Assembly (NCBI RefSeq): GCF_011045195.1
Contig: NZ_CP049199.1
Coordinates: 3,100,001 to 3,164,000 of the forward strand
Length of the DNA: 64,000 nucleotides
Source of the DNA: Caulobacter soli
GTDB taxonomy: Bacteria; Pseudomonadota; Alphaproteobacteria; Caulobacterales; Caulobacteraceae
Direction: 5' to 3'
Under the pieces are notes generated by a model. It made no database searches. It had not been told where the DNA came from and worked only from the letters and a program-made list of their open reading frames with translations. The translations under genes and the position numbers were made by a program. Of the stretch, positions 1 through 9,126 are shown one piece after another. Numbering within the stretch: the first letter of the stretch is position 1; every line of letters begins with the position of its first letter.

Positions 1-889
1 CATTGCGGGTGGTGGCGTCGCCGAACTTGCGCGCGCCGGCCCCGCCGAAGCGGAAGCCGACCACGGCCTGGCCGCTCTGGTTGTCGAACTCCTGGCTGGC
101 GGACACGAGGTCCTCGCCGGTCACCAGGGCCCGCTTGGAGACCGGGATCGGCGGAGCGCCCGGCTGGACGCCCGGGATCACCACCACGCTCGGCGGAATG
201 CGGCCGGCGATCATGTCGTCCTGGGTGACCGTCTCGTCGACCATCTGGAAGGTCAGCTTGGCGGTCTGGCCGATGATCGCGCGCAGCTTCTCGGGATCGC
301 TTTCGCCGGCCGCCTGGATGACGATCCGGTTGCTGCCCTGCGGCGTGATGATCGGCTCCTTGGTGCCCATCTTGTCGATCCGGTTGCGAATCGTCGTGAT
401 GGACTGGGTCACCGCCTTGACGGCGTCGGCCTTGGCGGCCTCCGGCACGAAGCTCAGCTCCAGCTGGCCGCCGCCCTTGTTGTTGATCGTGGTGTCGCGA
501 CCGCTGATCGTGCCCGCCAACGGCCCGCCGATGGTGCGGCGCAGCTGGCTGACCGCCTGATCCACCTTGCTCGGATCGGTGATGCGGACCCGAACGATCC
601 CGCCCGCCTCGCCCAGCTCGCCGAACTCGATCTGATCGTTGCGCAGCGTGGTCCGCACGTCCTCGACCATGTTGGTCAGGCGTTCGGCGCGCAGCGCATC
701 GGTGTCGACCTCATAGAGCAGGTAGGAACCGCCCTGCAGGTCGAGGCCGAGGTTCAGCTTCTGATGGGGAACCCAGCCGGGAAGCGCGTCGAGCGTCTTC
801 TGCGGCAGAAGGTTCGGCAAGGTGAAGACGATGCCGAAGATCACCGACAGTATGACGGCGGTGATCTTCCAGCGGGAGAGGGTCAGCAT
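1..889 (-). CDS. secD: Protein translocase subunit SecD (N-terminal part, cut by window edge)
   Basis: SecD is an inner-membrane accessory subunit of the SecYEG translocon that uses the proton gradient to complete protein export. Reading leftward from the ATG at 889, about 296 codons are visible and the frame leaves the window. Residues 9-25 form the first membrane segment, followed by the family motif LNLGLDLQGG near residue 47 and the periplasmic P1 region with repeated NRID and IVIQAAG-type strings. yajC lies 56 bases upstream in the same direction, the usual yajC-secD order, so secF probably follows outside the window. The C-terminal transmembrane half is not visible. Confidence 0.95.
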   Translation of the reverse strand, partial: MLTLSRWKITAVILSVIFGIVFTLPNLLPQKTLDALPGWVPHQKLNLGLDLQGGSYLLYEVDTDALRAERLTNMVEDVRTTLRNDQIEFGELGEAGGIVRVRITDPSKVDQAVSQLRRTIGGPLAGTISGRDTTINNKGGGQLELSFVPEAAKADAVKAVTQSITTIRNRIDKMGTKEPIITPQGSNRIVIQAAGESDPEKLRAIIGQTAKLTFQMVDETVTQDDMIAGRIPPSVVVIPGVQPGAPPIPVSKRALVTGEDLVSASQEFDNQSGQAVVGFRFGGAGARKFGDATTRN

Positions 890-945
890 GGATTACAGGC
901 TCTAGACGACGCCTTTCGGCGCCCCTTGGTCACGACGAAGGGTGA

Positions 946-1254
946 TCAGCTCTTGGGGTCGTTGGCCGGGGCCGGTTCGCCCTTGGCGCGGATCTCGGCG
1001 ATCATGCTCTTGACCACCTTGACGGTCACGCCCTGGGCGATCTCGACGCCCACTTCGGTTTCCTCGACACGGACGATCTTGCCCAGCATGCCGTTCGACA
1101 GAACCACGTTGTCGCCGCGCTTGACGGCGGCGATGGCGGCGGCGTGCTGCTTGGCGCGCGTTTGCTGCGGGCGGATCAGCATGAAGTAGAAGAGCACGAC
1201 CATCAGGATGATGGGCGCGATCTGGATCAGTTGGGCTTGCAGTCCACCGGACAT
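946..1254 (-). CDS. yajC: Sec translocon accessory protein YajC
   Basis: YajC is a small single-span inner-membrane protein that associates with SecDF. The 102-residue product has one hydrophobic segment at about residues 9-25, then the family-typical IRPQQTRAKQH stretch and a short cytoplasmic beta-rich domain. The frame stays open further upstream to 1410, but the ATG at 1254 gives the normal YajC start (MSGGLQ) and length. It reads into secD 56 bases downstream. The divergent ATPase gene begins at 1376, so 1255-1375 probably holds both promoters. Confidence 0.95.
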   Translation of the reverse strand: MSGGLQAQLIQIAPIILMVVLFYFMLIRPQQTRAKQHAAAIAAVKRGDNVVLSNGMLGKIVRVEETEVGVEIAQGVTVKVVKSMIAEIRAKGEPAPANDPKS

Positions 1255-1375
1255 GTCGTCTCCAAGAAATTCTAGCTGGCGTCCCGCCACACATGGGGGT
1301 CCCGCCAAGTCGGCGGAAGCTATGCGTTCACCTCCCCTTTTGCAATGACGGCGAGGTGGGTCTAGGAGGCAACAC

Positions 1376-2215
1376 ATGACCGACGCCGCCCTGCCCCTGC
1401 TCGCCCGCATCGCCGACGCCTTGGAGCGCCTGGCCCCGCCCGCTCCGGCCGCCCCTGACTTCGACGGCGCGCGCCTTTTCCGACACGAGCCGGGCGGCGG
1501 TAGCTTCGTACCGGCGCCCGACTATCCGATGGCGCTGGACCTGCTGATCGGCGTCGAGCGGCAGAAGGATCGGTTCGTCGAGAACCTGCGCCGCTTCGCC
1601 CTCGGCCTGCCCTGCAACCACGTGCTGCTGTGGGGCGTGCGCGGCACGGGCAAGAGCTCGCTGACCAAGTCGGCCTTCATGGTGCTGGCCGCCGAATATC
1701 CGGCCCTGAAGCTGGTCGAGGTCGACCGCGACGAGGTCACCGCCCTGCCCCCGCTGTTCGACCTGCTGCGCACGCGGTCGGAACGCTTCGTGGTGCTGTG
1801 CGACGACCTGTCGTTCGAGGACGGGGCCGCGGCCGCCAAGGCGCTGAAATCGGCCCTGGAGGGCGGCGTGGCCGGCCCGCCGGAGAACGTGCTGTTCGTC
1901 GCCACCTCCAACCGCCGCCACCTGATGCCGCGCGACCACGCCGAAAAGCAGGGCGCGATCGCCGCCGCCGAGGACGCCGAGGAGGAGATGAGCGTCTCCG
2001 ATCGCTTCGGCCTGTGGATCGGCTTCCCCCCCATGGACCAGCCGACCTATCTGGCCGCCATCCACGGCTATGCCGAACGCTTCGGCCTGGAGGTCGAGAA
2101 CCTGGAGCGCCGGGCCCTGCAGTGGTCGCAGCTGCGCGGCGCCCGCTCGGGCCGGGTGGCCTATCAGTTCATTCGTGACCTGGCCGGGGAGCTGGGTGTA
2201 AGCTTGCCCGCGTAA
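1376..2215 (+). CDS. AAA-type ATPase of the DUF815 family
   Basis: This 279-residue protein is a predicted cytoplasmic P-loop ATPase of the DUF815 family, which has no established cellular role. Walker A is GVRGTGKSS at residues 87-95. A Walker B-like strand (FVVLCDDLSF) follows at 138-147, and a sensor-like ATSNRR is near 185. The SDRFGLWIGFPP segment typical of the family is near residue 211. It is divergent from yajC-secD and is followed 18 bases later by a small membrane protein, with which it may be cotranscribed. The family assignment is by recognition. Confidence 0.85.
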   Translation: MTDAALPLLARIADALERLAPPAPAAPDFDGARLFRHEPGGGSFVPAPDYPMALDLLIGVERQKDRFVENLRRFALGLPCNHVLLWGVRGTGKSSLTKSAFMVLAAEYPALKLVEVDRDEVTALPPLFDLLRTRSERFVVLCDDLSFEDGAAAAKALKSALEGGVAGPPENVLFVATSNRRHLMPRDHAEKQGAIAAAEDAEEEMSVSDRFGLWIGFPPMDQPTYLAAIHGYAERFGLEVENLERRALQWSQLRGARSGRVAYQFIRDLAGELGVSLPA

Positions 2216-2233
2216 AACCCTTCGGAGGCCCAG

Positions 2234-2470
2234 ATGGGCAAGCCCTGGTTTCGCGTGAAGCGCTACGGTTTCGGCGCTGGTCTGCCGTGCAGTTGGGAAG
2301 GCTGGCTGATGACGGCCGGCTTCATGGCCCTGGTTCTCGGCAGCAGCATTCTGGCCGAACAGCACGCCGGTTGGCGGCTCGCGATCATCCTCGTGGCGGT
2401 GGCGGTGTTCTGCGTGATCACGCGGGTCAAGAGCGATGCGCCGTGGAAGTGGCGCTGGGGTCAGGAATAA
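2234..2470 (+). CDS. Small inner-membrane protein, unknown function
   Basis: I do not recognise this 78-residue protein. It has two predicted membrane segments at about residues 25-41 and 48-63, with basic residues before the first and after the second, suggesting both ends face the cytoplasm. A good ribosome site (GGAGG) lies a few bases before the ATG. It starts 18 bases after the DUF815 ATPase gene, so the two are probably one transcript. A palindromic repeat begins 10 bases after its stop. Confidence 0.7.
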   Translation: MGKPWFRVKRYGFGAGLPCSWEGWLMTAGFMALVLGSSILAEQHAGWRLAIILVAVAVFCVITRVKSDAPWKWRWGQE

Positions 2471-2480
2471 CCCGAAACCC

Positions 2481-2606
2481 TTCCCTCCCCCTTGTGGGGA
2501 GGGTGACGGCGAAGCCGACGGGTGGGGCATGCTGACTCCAGCCGCCCTGCGCCGATCCCCCACCCGACCTCTTTCGGAGGCCACCCTCCCCGCAAGGGGG
2601 AGGGAA
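2481..2606. repeat. Palindromic intergenic repeat (GGGAGGG type), copy 1
   Basis: The two 25-base outer arms, 2481-2505 and 2582-2606, are inverted copies with one mismatch. Each arm can also fold on itself around a CTTGTGGGG or CCCCGCAAG core. The middle holds inner GGGTGGGG and CCCCACCC arms. It lies between convergent genes (the 2234 gene and dipM). Related copies occur at 10156-10270 and 53383-53524. No coding frame in it looks real. Confidence 0.85.
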
Positions 2607-2616
2607 ACATCCTGAT

Positions 2617-4524
2617 CTACTTCGGCAGCACCAGGCCCGGATCGACCGGGCGCGCCTTGTCCTTCGGGGTCGGGGCGTAGCGGACTTCGAAGTGCAGTTG
2701 CGGCTCGGTGACGCCGCCGGTCTGGCCGACCGCGCCCAGGGTCGCGCCCTGAGCCACCTGCTGGCGCATCTTCACTTCGGTGGTCGACAGGTGGGCGTAG
2801 GCCGTCACCCAGCCGTCGGCGTGCTTGACCAGCACCAGATTGCCGAAGCCCGGCACCTGGTTGCCGGCATAGACCACCTCGCCCGCCGCGGCGGCGCGGA
2901 CCGGCGTGCCGGCGGCGGCGCGGATGTTGACGCCGTCATTGCGCTGGCCGGTGCCCTTGGGGCCGAAGTCCGAGATCGTCTCGCCCTGCAGCGGCCACAC
3001 GAAGCGGCCACGGCCGGCGGCGGTGATCTCGGCCTCGGTCGGCGGCGGGCTGGAGCCGATGATCTGGCCGGCCGATGGCGGCGGGGTCACCGGCTGGGCC
3101 GAGACGGGACCGCTGGGCGCGCGCGGATAGCTGGTGGCCGGCGGCGGCGTGTAGGGACGCGGCTGCGAGACCGGCGGCTGGTAGGGCGTGGTGGCGGCCG
3201 GCGGCGTGTAGCTCGGCTCCGGCGCGGTCCGGCGCGGCGTGGTGGGACGCGGCGCGGCTGGGGTCGTCGTCACCGTGGTCTTCAGCGGGCCCTTGTCCTT
3301 GTAGCCGGACGGCAGGCGCAGCTTCTGGCCCTTCTTGATCGTCGAGCCGACCTTGATGTTGTTCTCTTCGGCCAGGGCCGCCGGCTTGACGTTGAAGCGC
3401 TTGGCGATGTTGGCCAGGGTGTCGCCGCTGTTGGCCACATAGGCCTTGGCCGTGGTCTCCGGCCCCTTCAGCTTCAGCCCGGGGTGGATGGTGTAAGGCG
3501 GCTTGAGCTTGTTGTCCTCGACCAGGTCGGCGCGGGTGGTGTCCAGGCCCCGGGCGATGGCGTCGATCGCGTCGCCCGACTTGACGGTGTAGGTGCGGCG
3601 CGGACCGGCGACCTCGACCACCGGGCCGGTGACGCTGACCGTGGTGGTGGTGACCGGGCGGCCGGCGGGGGCCTCGTCTTCCTCGACCGGCGCGCGGCTG
3701 GGCGTCGAGCCGATCGGCGGCAGGTTGGGCGAGGAGACCGGCGCGCTCTGGCGCGGCGTCGGGAAACGGCTGGGCGTCGGCTCGGCGTCGGCCTGATCCA
3801 CCGCCTGCATCACCGTGGTCTTGGTCGGGCCCTTGTCCTTGTAGCCGTCTGGCAGGCGCAGCTTCTGGCCCTTCTTGATCGCCGCACCGGTGCTCAGGTC
3901 GTTCTCGTCGGCGAGGGCGGCGGCCGAAACCGAGAAGCGCTTGGCGATGGCGAACATCGTGTCGCCGGTCTGGACGACATAGGCCTTGGCGTTCTTCGTC
4001 TCGGGCCCCTGCAGCACTTGGCCGGGGTGAATCCGATAGGGCGACTTGAGATCGTTGTCCTTGGCCAGGTCGGCGCGGGTGGTGCCCAGGCTGCGCGCGA
4101 TGGCGTCGATATTGTCGCCGGCCTTGACCTTGTAGGTCTTGGGCGGGCCGGCGATCGTCACGACGGGACCGCCCACCTGGGTGACCACGACGGCGCGCTG
4201 GGCCGGCGCCGGGCGCGGCGCGGGGGCCGGGGTCGACGCGGGCGGACGCCACGCGGGTTGCGGCTCGGCCTGGTACGGCGCGGCGGCCGCGGGGGCCAGG
4301 GACTGGCTGGAAACGCCGACATTGCCGGCGGGCGCGGAGAAGCTGGGCGCGGGTTCGGGCGGGGTCGACGGGCCTTCGGGCTGCTGGTTGGCGACCGGCG
4401 CAGGAACGGTCGGCGCGGGGGTTTGCCCTCGGATCGGATATTGCGCGCCGCCCGTGCTTTCGCAGGCCGCGAGGGTTCCAGCCGTCAGGGCGATCACCGC
4501 CGCGCGCGTCCACAACTGCCTCAT
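2617..4524 (-). CDS. dipM: Cell-division factor DipM: LysM repeats plus inactive LytM (M23) domain
   Basis: DipM is a periplasmic division protein of Caulobacter that binds peptidoglycan and activates autolysins at the septum. The 635-residue product starts at MRQLWT, with a hydrophobic signal segment (residues 8-20) ending in LAAC. Four LysM domains come as two pairs (about 128-225 and 307-403), separated by proline-rich linkers. The LytM domain fills about 508-635. Key metal-site residues are missing: the HxGxD motif reads NDGVN (N529, N533) and the first His of HxH is Q609, while AYAH and H611 remain. This matches the known non-catalytic nature of DipM. The frame is open upstream to 4686, but that would overlap pcm. 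Confidence 0.95.
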   Translation of the reverse strand: MRQLWTRAAVIALTAGTLAACESTGGAQYPIRGQTPAPTVPAPVANQQPEGPSTPPEPAPSFSAPAGNVGVSSQSLAPAAAAPYQAEPQPAWRPPASTPAPAPRPAPAQRAVVVTQVGGPVVTIAGPPKTYKVKAGDNIDAIARSLGTTRADLAKDNDLKSPYRIHPGQVLQGPETKNAKAYVVQTGDTMFAIAKRFSVSAAALADENDLSTGAAIKKGQKLRLPDGYKDKGPTKTTVMQAVDQADAEPTPSRFPTPRQSAPVSSPNLPPIGSTPSRAPVEEDEAPAGRPVTTTTVSVTGPVVEVAGPRRTYTVKSGDAIDAIARGLDTTRADLVEDNKLKPPYTIHPGLKLKGPETTAKAYVANSGDTLANIAKRFNVKPAALAEENNIKVGSTIKKGQKLRLPSGYKDKGPLKTTVTTTPAAPRPTTPRRTAPEPSYTPPAATTPYQPPVSQPRPYTPPPATSYPRAPSGPVSAQPVTPPPSAGQIIGSSPPPTEAEITAAGRGRFVWPLQGETISDFGPKGTGQRNDGVNIRAAAGTPVRAAAAGEVVYAGNQVPGFGNLVLVKHADGWVTAYAHLSTTEVKMRQQVAQGATLGAVGQTGGVTEPQLHFEVRYAPTPKDKARPVDPGLVLPK

Positions 4525-4568
4525 AGCCTCTCCTTTGCCTCGCGAAGCTCCAGTCGCCGCCGCAAGGG

Positions 4569-4583
4569 TAAACCAACCATTAA
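4569..4583 (-). promoter_or_regulatory. Near-consensus CtrA box upstream of dipM
   Basis: Read on the minus strand this is TTAA, seven bases, then TTTA, one base off the CtrA consensus TTAA-N7-TTAA. It sits about 45 bases before the dipM start codon, just inside the 3' end region of pcm. Binding is not shown by the sequence; the call rests on spacing and position only. Confidence 0.35.
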
Positions 4584-4637
4584 ACATCTTGCGCTGCTTC
4601 CGGAACCCGGAGGCGACGCCCACGACAGCGCGAAGCG

Positions 4638-5294
4638 CTATTCGCGGGCGACGCCGTCCAGGATCGGGACGAAGCGCACGTCGCACAGGACTTCAACGGT
4701 GAAGCCCCCCTTCCCGTCACCGGCATAGCGGCGAAGGCTCTGCACAGGCCCCTTGCCCACCGGCGCGACCAGCACGCCTTGGGGTTTCAGCTGCGAAAGC
4801 AGAGTTTCAGGCTCATCCTGCGCCGCCGCCGTGACCAGAATACGGTCGAATGGGGCCTGTTTGGGCCAGCCTTCCCATCCATCCCCAAATTTCGTGATGA
4901 CATTGGTCAGGCCCAGCACGGCGAAGCGCGCCTCGGCCTCCTTCATCAGGGTTCGGTAGCGCTCGATCGTATAGACGAGGCGCGACACCCGGCTGAGGAC
5001 GGCGGTCTGGTAGCCCGAGCCGGTGCCGATCTCCAGCACCCGGCAGCGCGGCTCCAGGGTCAGGGCCTGGGTCATCAGGCCGACGATGAACGGCTGGCTG
5101 ATCGTCTGTCCGCAGGCGATCGGCAGGGCCGAGTCCTCCCACGACCGTTCCTTGAACAGGTCGGGCGTGAACAGGTCGCGCGGGGTCTTCTCGATGGCGG
5201 TGAGCACGGCCGGGTCGGTGACGCCCTGGGCGCGCAGGGCGGCCATCAGCGCCTTCAGGCGGGCCTCGGGCGTATCGCTCTTGGCCTGGGCCAT
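4638..5294 (-). CDS. pcm: Protein-L-isoaspartate O-methyltransferase
   Basis: The enzyme repairs damaged proteins by methylating isoaspartyl residues with S-adenosylmethionine, in the cytoplasm. The 218-residue product shows the family motifs ALPIACGQTISQP (about 57-69), the SAM-binding LEIGTGSGYQTAVL (about 93-106) and FDRILVTAAA (about 148-157). The ATG at 5294 shares its A with the TGA of surE (TGATG), indicating translational coupling. A GTG one codon upstream is also possible. The surE-pcm pairing is common in proteobacteria. Confidence 0.95.
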   Translation of the reverse strand: MAQAKSDTPEARLKALMAALRAQGVTDPAVLTAIEKTPRDLFTPDLFKERSWEDSALPIACGQTISQPFIVGLMTQALTLEPRCRVLEIGTGSGYQTAVLSRVSRLVYTIERYRTLMKEAEARFAVLGLTNVITKFGDGWEGWPKQAPFDRILVTAAAQDEPETLLSQLKPQGVLVAPVGKGPVQSLRRYAGDGKGGFTVEVLCDVRFVPILDGVARE

Positions 5295-6088
5295 CACGAA
5301 GCGGCCTCCAGCTTCGGAGGCGTCCCGCCCAGCGCCTTTTTCATGGCCGCGACCGTCTGGTTGTGGGTCAGGTCGATGTGCAGCGGCGTGACCGAGATGC
5401 GACCTTCGTAGACGGCTTTCAGATCCGTGCCCTCCGCCGGCGACGACGCCTTATTGACGAAGCCGGTCCAGTAGTAGTCGCGACCGCGCAGGTCGGTCCG
5501 CTTTTCCATGCTCCGCATGTGCGAGTCGCGGAAGCCCTGGCGGGTGACTTCCACCTCGGTGACGCTTTCGGGGGCAAGCGGCGGAAAATTGACGTTCATG
5601 ATCACGTCCTTGGGCCAGCCGATCTCCAGCAGGCGGCGGACGACGCCCGGGCCGAAGTGCTCGGCGGTCTCCCAGTGGGCGACGACCTCGTCGTGGAAAT
5701 AGTCCATGGACTGCGACAGGGCGATCGACGGCACGCCCAGGGCCATGCCCTCGATGGCGCCGGCCACGGTGCCCGACAGGGTGACGTCCTCGGCCAGGTT
5801 CTGGCCCCGGTTGACGCCCGACAGCACGAGATCCGGCAGCGGCCCCTCGATCAGCTGCTGGATGGCCATGGCCACGCAGTCGGTCGGCGTGCCTTCGACG
5901 GCGAAGCGGCGCGGGTCGATGCGGCGCACGCGGATCGGGTCCGACAGGGTCAGGGCCCGGCCGGCGCCCGACTGCTCGTATTCCGGCGCCACGATCCAGA
6001 TGTCGTCAGACAGGGCGCGGGCGATGCGCTCCAGGCTCTCGAGACCGGGGGCGTGGATGCCGTCGTCGTTGGTGAGGAGAATCCTCAC
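5294..6088 (-). CDS. surE: 5'/3'-nucleotidase SurE
   Basis: SurE is a metal-dependent phosphatase acting on nucleoside monophosphates during stress and stationary phase. The 264-residue protein begins with the diagnostic [15 protein letters not shown], in which the two Asp bind metal. [14 protein letters not shown] and [19 protein letters not shown], typical of the family, follow. The start is a GTG at 6088 that overlaps the serS stop by four bases (GTGA). The stop overlaps the pcm ATG by one base. The frame continues upstream without a stop, but the conserved N-terminus fixes the start. Confidence 0.95.
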   Translation of the reverse strand: MRILLTNDDGIHAPGLESLERIARALSDDIWIVAPEYEQSGAGRALTLSDPIRVRRIDPRRFAVEGTPTDCVAMAIQQLIEGPLPDLVLSGVNRGQNLAEDVTLSGTVAGAIEGMALGVPSIALSQSMDYFHDEVVAHWETAEHFGPGVVRRLLEIGWPKDVIMNVNFPPLAPESVTEVEVTRQGFRDSHMRSMEKRTDLRGRDYYWTGFVNKASSPAEGTDLKAVYEGRISVTPLHIDLTHNQTVAAMKKALGGTPPKLEAAS

Positions 6089-7473
6089 GCCTCGCCCCCG
6101 ATGTGGGTCACGCCGCCCATGTAGGGCACGAGCGCGGTCGGGATGGTGATGCGGCCGGTCTCGTCCTGATAGTTCTCCAGCACGGCCACCAGGGCGCGGC
6201 CGACGGCCAGGCCCGAGCCATTCAGGGTGTGGACGTAGGACGTGCCCTTCTCGCCCGCCTTCTTGAAGCGCGCGTCCATGCGGCGGGCCTGGAAGTCGCC
6301 GCAGTTCGAGCACGAGCTGATCTCGCGGTAGGTGTTCTGCGACGGCAGCCAGACTTCCAGATCGTAGGTCTTCTTGGCGCCGAAACCCATGTCGCCGGTG
6401 CACAGCAGCATGGTGCGGAACGGCAGCTCCAGGGCCTTCAGCACCGCCTCGGCGCACTGGACCATTCGCTCGTGCTCGACCTCGGACTGCTCGGGCGTGG
6501 TGATCGACACCAGCTCGACCTTGTAGAACTGGTGCTGGCGGATCATGCCGCGCGTGTCGCGACCGCTGGCGCCGGCTTCCGAACGGAAGCTGGGAGTCAG
6601 GGCGGTCATCCGCAGCGGCAGCTCGGCCTCGTCGGTGATCTGCTCGCGCACGATGTTGGTAATGGACACTTCGGCGGTGGGGATCAGCCAGCGGCGGTCA
6701 CCACCAAATAGGTGGCGAATGACATCCGGGTCCCCCGGTTCGGCGATCGTGTGAGCTGCACGCTCATCGAGACGAGCTTCAATGTCGCCGTTGCCAACGC
6801 AGAACAAATCTTCCTTGAACTTCGGCAACTGGCCCGTGCCGTACAGCGCCTCGTCCTTGACCAGCAGCGGCGGACTGATCTCGGTATAGCCATGCTGAAC
6901 CGTCTGCAGGTCCAGCATGAACTGGCCCAGAGCCCGTTCCAGCCGGGCGATCTGGCTCTTCAGCACGACGAAACGCGCGCCGCTCATGCGGGCGGCGGCT
7001 TCGAAGTCCATGCCGCCCAAGGCCGCGCCCAGGTCGACGTGGTCCTTGGGATTGTTCAGCCGGCCGGCCGGCAGCTTGGACGCGTCGCCCCAGCGGCGGA
7101 CCTCGACGTTTCCGGCCTCGTCCTCGCCCTTGGGCACTTCGGGCGCGGGGATGTTGGGCAGGGCCGACAGCAGGTCCTTGAGCTTGGCCGCGACCAGGGC
7201 CTCTTCCTCGCCGGCGGAGGTCATGACGCCCTTCAGCGTCTCGACCTCGGCCATCAGGCGCGCGGCCTCGGCCTCGTCCTTCTTGGCTTTCGCCTGGCCG
7301 ATCAGCTTGGAGCTCTCGTTACGCTTGGCCTGGGCCTCCTGCAGGGCGGTCAGGGCCGCGCGCAGCTGGGCGTCCAGCTTGACCGCCTCGGCGGCCGCGC
7401 CCGAACGGCCCTTGGCCGACCAGGCGGCTTCGAAGGCTTCGGGATTGTCGCGGATGGCCTTGATGTCGTGCAT
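6085..7473 (-). CDS. serS: Serine--tRNA ligase
   Basis: This class II aminoacyl-tRNA synthetase charges tRNA-Ser. The 462-residue product has the N-terminal coiled-coil tRNA-binding arm (about residues 25-110). Class II motif 2 is seen in [25 protein letters not shown], and motif 3 in the [18 protein letters not shown] region near the C-terminus. The length is slightly over the usual 425-430 residues, with an insertion near residues 225-250 (DEAALHTI-type region with an added [15 protein letters not shown]). The ATG at 7473 gives the standard [11 protein letters not shown] start. It overlaps surE by four bases. Confidence 0.97.
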   Translation of the reverse strand: MHDIKAIRDNPEAFEAAWSAKGRSGAAAEAVKLDAQLRAALTALQEAQAKRNESSKLIGQAKAKKDEAEAARLMAEVETLKGVMTSAGEEEALVAAKLKDLLSALPNIPAPEVPKGEDEAGNVEVRRWGDASKLPAGRLNNPKDHVDLGAALGGMDFEAAARMSGARFVVLKSQIARLERALGQFMLDLQTVQHGYTEISPPLLVKDEALYGTGQLPKFKEDLFCVGNGDIEARLDERAAHTIAEPGDPDVIRHLFGGDRRWLIPTAEVSITNIVREQITDEAELPLRMTALTPSFRSEAGASGRDTRGMIRQHQFYKVELVSITTPEQSEVEHERMVQCAEAVLKALELPFRTMLLCTGDMGFGAKKTYDLEVWLPSQNTYREISSCSNCGDFQARRMDARFKKAGEKGTSYVHTLNGSGLAVGRALVAVLENYQDETGRITIPTALVPYMGGVTHIGGEA

Positions 7474-7558
7474 CGGAACGCTCGAGAGAGAAGTCGTTAA
7501 GAACGGACCTCTCTAAGGCGCGTCGGCGGGGGCGCCAAGCGCGGTGTCGGGCCGCAGC

Positions 7559-8461
7559 CTAAACCGCGACCACGTCCTTGGACTGTTCACGCTCGTCCTT
7601 GGCCTTGCGGCGCTCGATCAGCCACACGCACCAGATCGAGATCTCGTAGAGCAGGCACATCGGGATCGCCAAGGTCATCTGGCTGATCGGGTCGGGCGGG
7701 GTCAGGATGGCGGCGGCGATGAACACGCCGACGATGGCGTAGCGGCGCCCCTCGCGCAGCATCTTGCTGGAGACGATCCCGGCCATGCCCAGCAGCGAAA
7801 CCACCACCGGCAGCTGGAAGCACAGGCCAAACGCCAGCAGCAGGGTCGTCACCAGGGTCAGGTAGTCGCTGACCTTGGGCAGCAGTTGGATCGAGATGCC
7901 GGCGGTGCTGATCTGCTGGCTCAGCGAGAACCACAGCACGAACGGCAGCATCACGTAATAGACCAGGGCCGCGCCCAGGATGAACATCACCGGCGAGGCG
8001 ATCAGGAACGGCAGGAAGGCGTGGCGCTCGTTCTTGTAGAGGCCCGGGGCGACGAAGCGGTACAGCTGCCAGGCCAGGACCGGGAAGGTCAGGACCACCG
8101 CCCCGAAGCCGGCCAGCTTCAGCTTGGTGAAGAAGAACTCCAGGGCGGCGGTGTAGACCAGGCCCAGGGCCTTGGTGTCGGTCGCCGGAATGTCCTTCAG
8201 GCCCAGCAGGGCCAGCAGCAGGTCGAACGGGCCGTGATGGCCGCCGGCGTGCTGGGCCGCCAGCAGCTTCTGGGCCACCGTGAACGGCTCGACCAGGAAC
8301 AGGAAGATCCGGTCGGCGAAGGCGAAACAGACGGCGAAGCCGATGAACAGCGCGGCCACGCAGATGATCAGCCGCATGCGCAGCTCGATCAGGTGATCCA
8401 TCAGCGGCGCGCGCGAGGCTTCGATCTCGTCTTCCGGATCGTGTCCGATGGCGTTGGTCAC
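7559..8461 (-). CDS. tatC: Sec-independent protein translocase TatC
   Basis: TatC is the polytopic core of the twin-arginine translocase and the receptor for folded, RR-signal-bearing substrates. The 300-residue product shows the N-terminal MDHLIELRMRL motif with the conserved Glu, six hydrophobic segments, and the FxxxFxxP-type sequence around residues 120-130. Its GTG start overlaps the tatB stop by four bases (GTGA), so it is probably translated by coupling. serS lies 85 bases downstream. Confidence 0.95.
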   Translation of the reverse strand: MTNAIGHDPEDEIEASRAPLMDHLIELRMRLIICVAALFIGFAVCFAFADRIFLFLVEPFTVAQKLLAAQHAGGHHGPFDLLLALLGLKDIPATDTKALGLVYTAALEFFFTKLKLAGFGAVVLTFPVLAWQLYRFVAPGLYKNERHAFLPFLIASPVMFILGAALVYYVMLPFVLWFSLSQQISTAGISIQLLPKVSDYLTLVTTLLLAFGLCFQLPVVVSLLGMAGIVSSKMLREGRRYAIVGVFIAAAILTPPDPISQMTLAIPMCLLYEISIWCVWLIERRKAKDEREQSKDVVAV

Positions 8462-9030
8462 GAGGTGATGTCCGTAGCGCTGGGCTTGGCGGCGCGCTTG
8501 CGCGGCGCCTTGGTCGGGACCGACAGGTCAGCCTTGGAAGCCTTGGCGGCCTTGGGCTTGGAAACCAGCTCGGCCTTCTTGGCGGCGGGCTTGGCGACCG
8601 CCTTCTTGGCCGGTGCCTTGCGGGCCGGCTTGGAGACGATCTCGGCCGACGGGGCCGGCGCGTCCAGCGTGGTCGCAGGCTGATAGGCGTCGTGCGGCGA
8701 GACCTTGACCGAACCGCTGTTGAGGCTGGCGTCGATGTCGGCGAACACCTGGTCGACGTGGCTGGCGTCGCCGGCCTGGGCGGCGGCGTCGCGCATCGGG
8801 GCGGTATATTGCCCCTCACGCATGGCCTGGACTTCCTTGCGCAGCTCGTCGAGCTCCGACTGGCGGGCCATCTCGTCGAAGCTGGCGCGGAATTCGTTGG
8901 CCATGCCGCGCACGCGGGCGACCATCTGGCCCAGCTTGCGCAGCAGCACGGGCAGGTCCTTGGGGCCGACCACGATCAGAGCGACCGCGGCGATGACCAG
9001 GAGTTCCGTTCCGCCGATATCAGGGAGCAT
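8458..9030 (-). CDS. tatB: Sec-independent protein translocase TatB
   Basis: TatB partners TatC in Tat signal-peptide recognition. The 190-residue protein opens with MLPDIGGTELLVIAAVALIV, one membrane helix with the conserved Glu, followed by the VGPKDLP hinge and an amphipathic helix. The C-terminal 90 residues are a low-complexity Lys/Ala/Pro-rich tail (AKKAVAKPAAKKAE), long for the family. It lies between tatA and tatC and overlaps tatC by four bases. Confidence 0.95.
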   Translation of the reverse strand: MLPDIGGTELLVIAAVALIVVGPKDLPVLLRKLGQMVARVRGMANEFRASFDEMARQSELDELRKEVQAMREGQYTAPMRDAAAQAGDASHVDQVFADIDASLNSGSVKVSPHDAYQPATTLDAPAPSAEIVSKPARKAPAKKAVAKPAAKKAELVSKPKAAKASKADLSVPTKAPRKRAAKPSATDITS

Positions 9031-9126
9031 GGACGCGCCTTAGAGCGGATCGGCCAGGCCGTGTCCGCGAAGTGAAACGGTGGTCGGCCGCCCTCCCCTC
9101 GCGGAAAGAGCGGCGCGACGAATCTC

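Noticed and set aside
3300..4140. Repeated segments in dipM considered as a DNA repeat or mobile element
   Set aside because: They are in-frame LysM domain repeats.
2692..4728. 678-codon open frame opposite dipM
   Set aside because: Antisense to dipM; the product is Arg/Gly/Ala-rich and has no motif.
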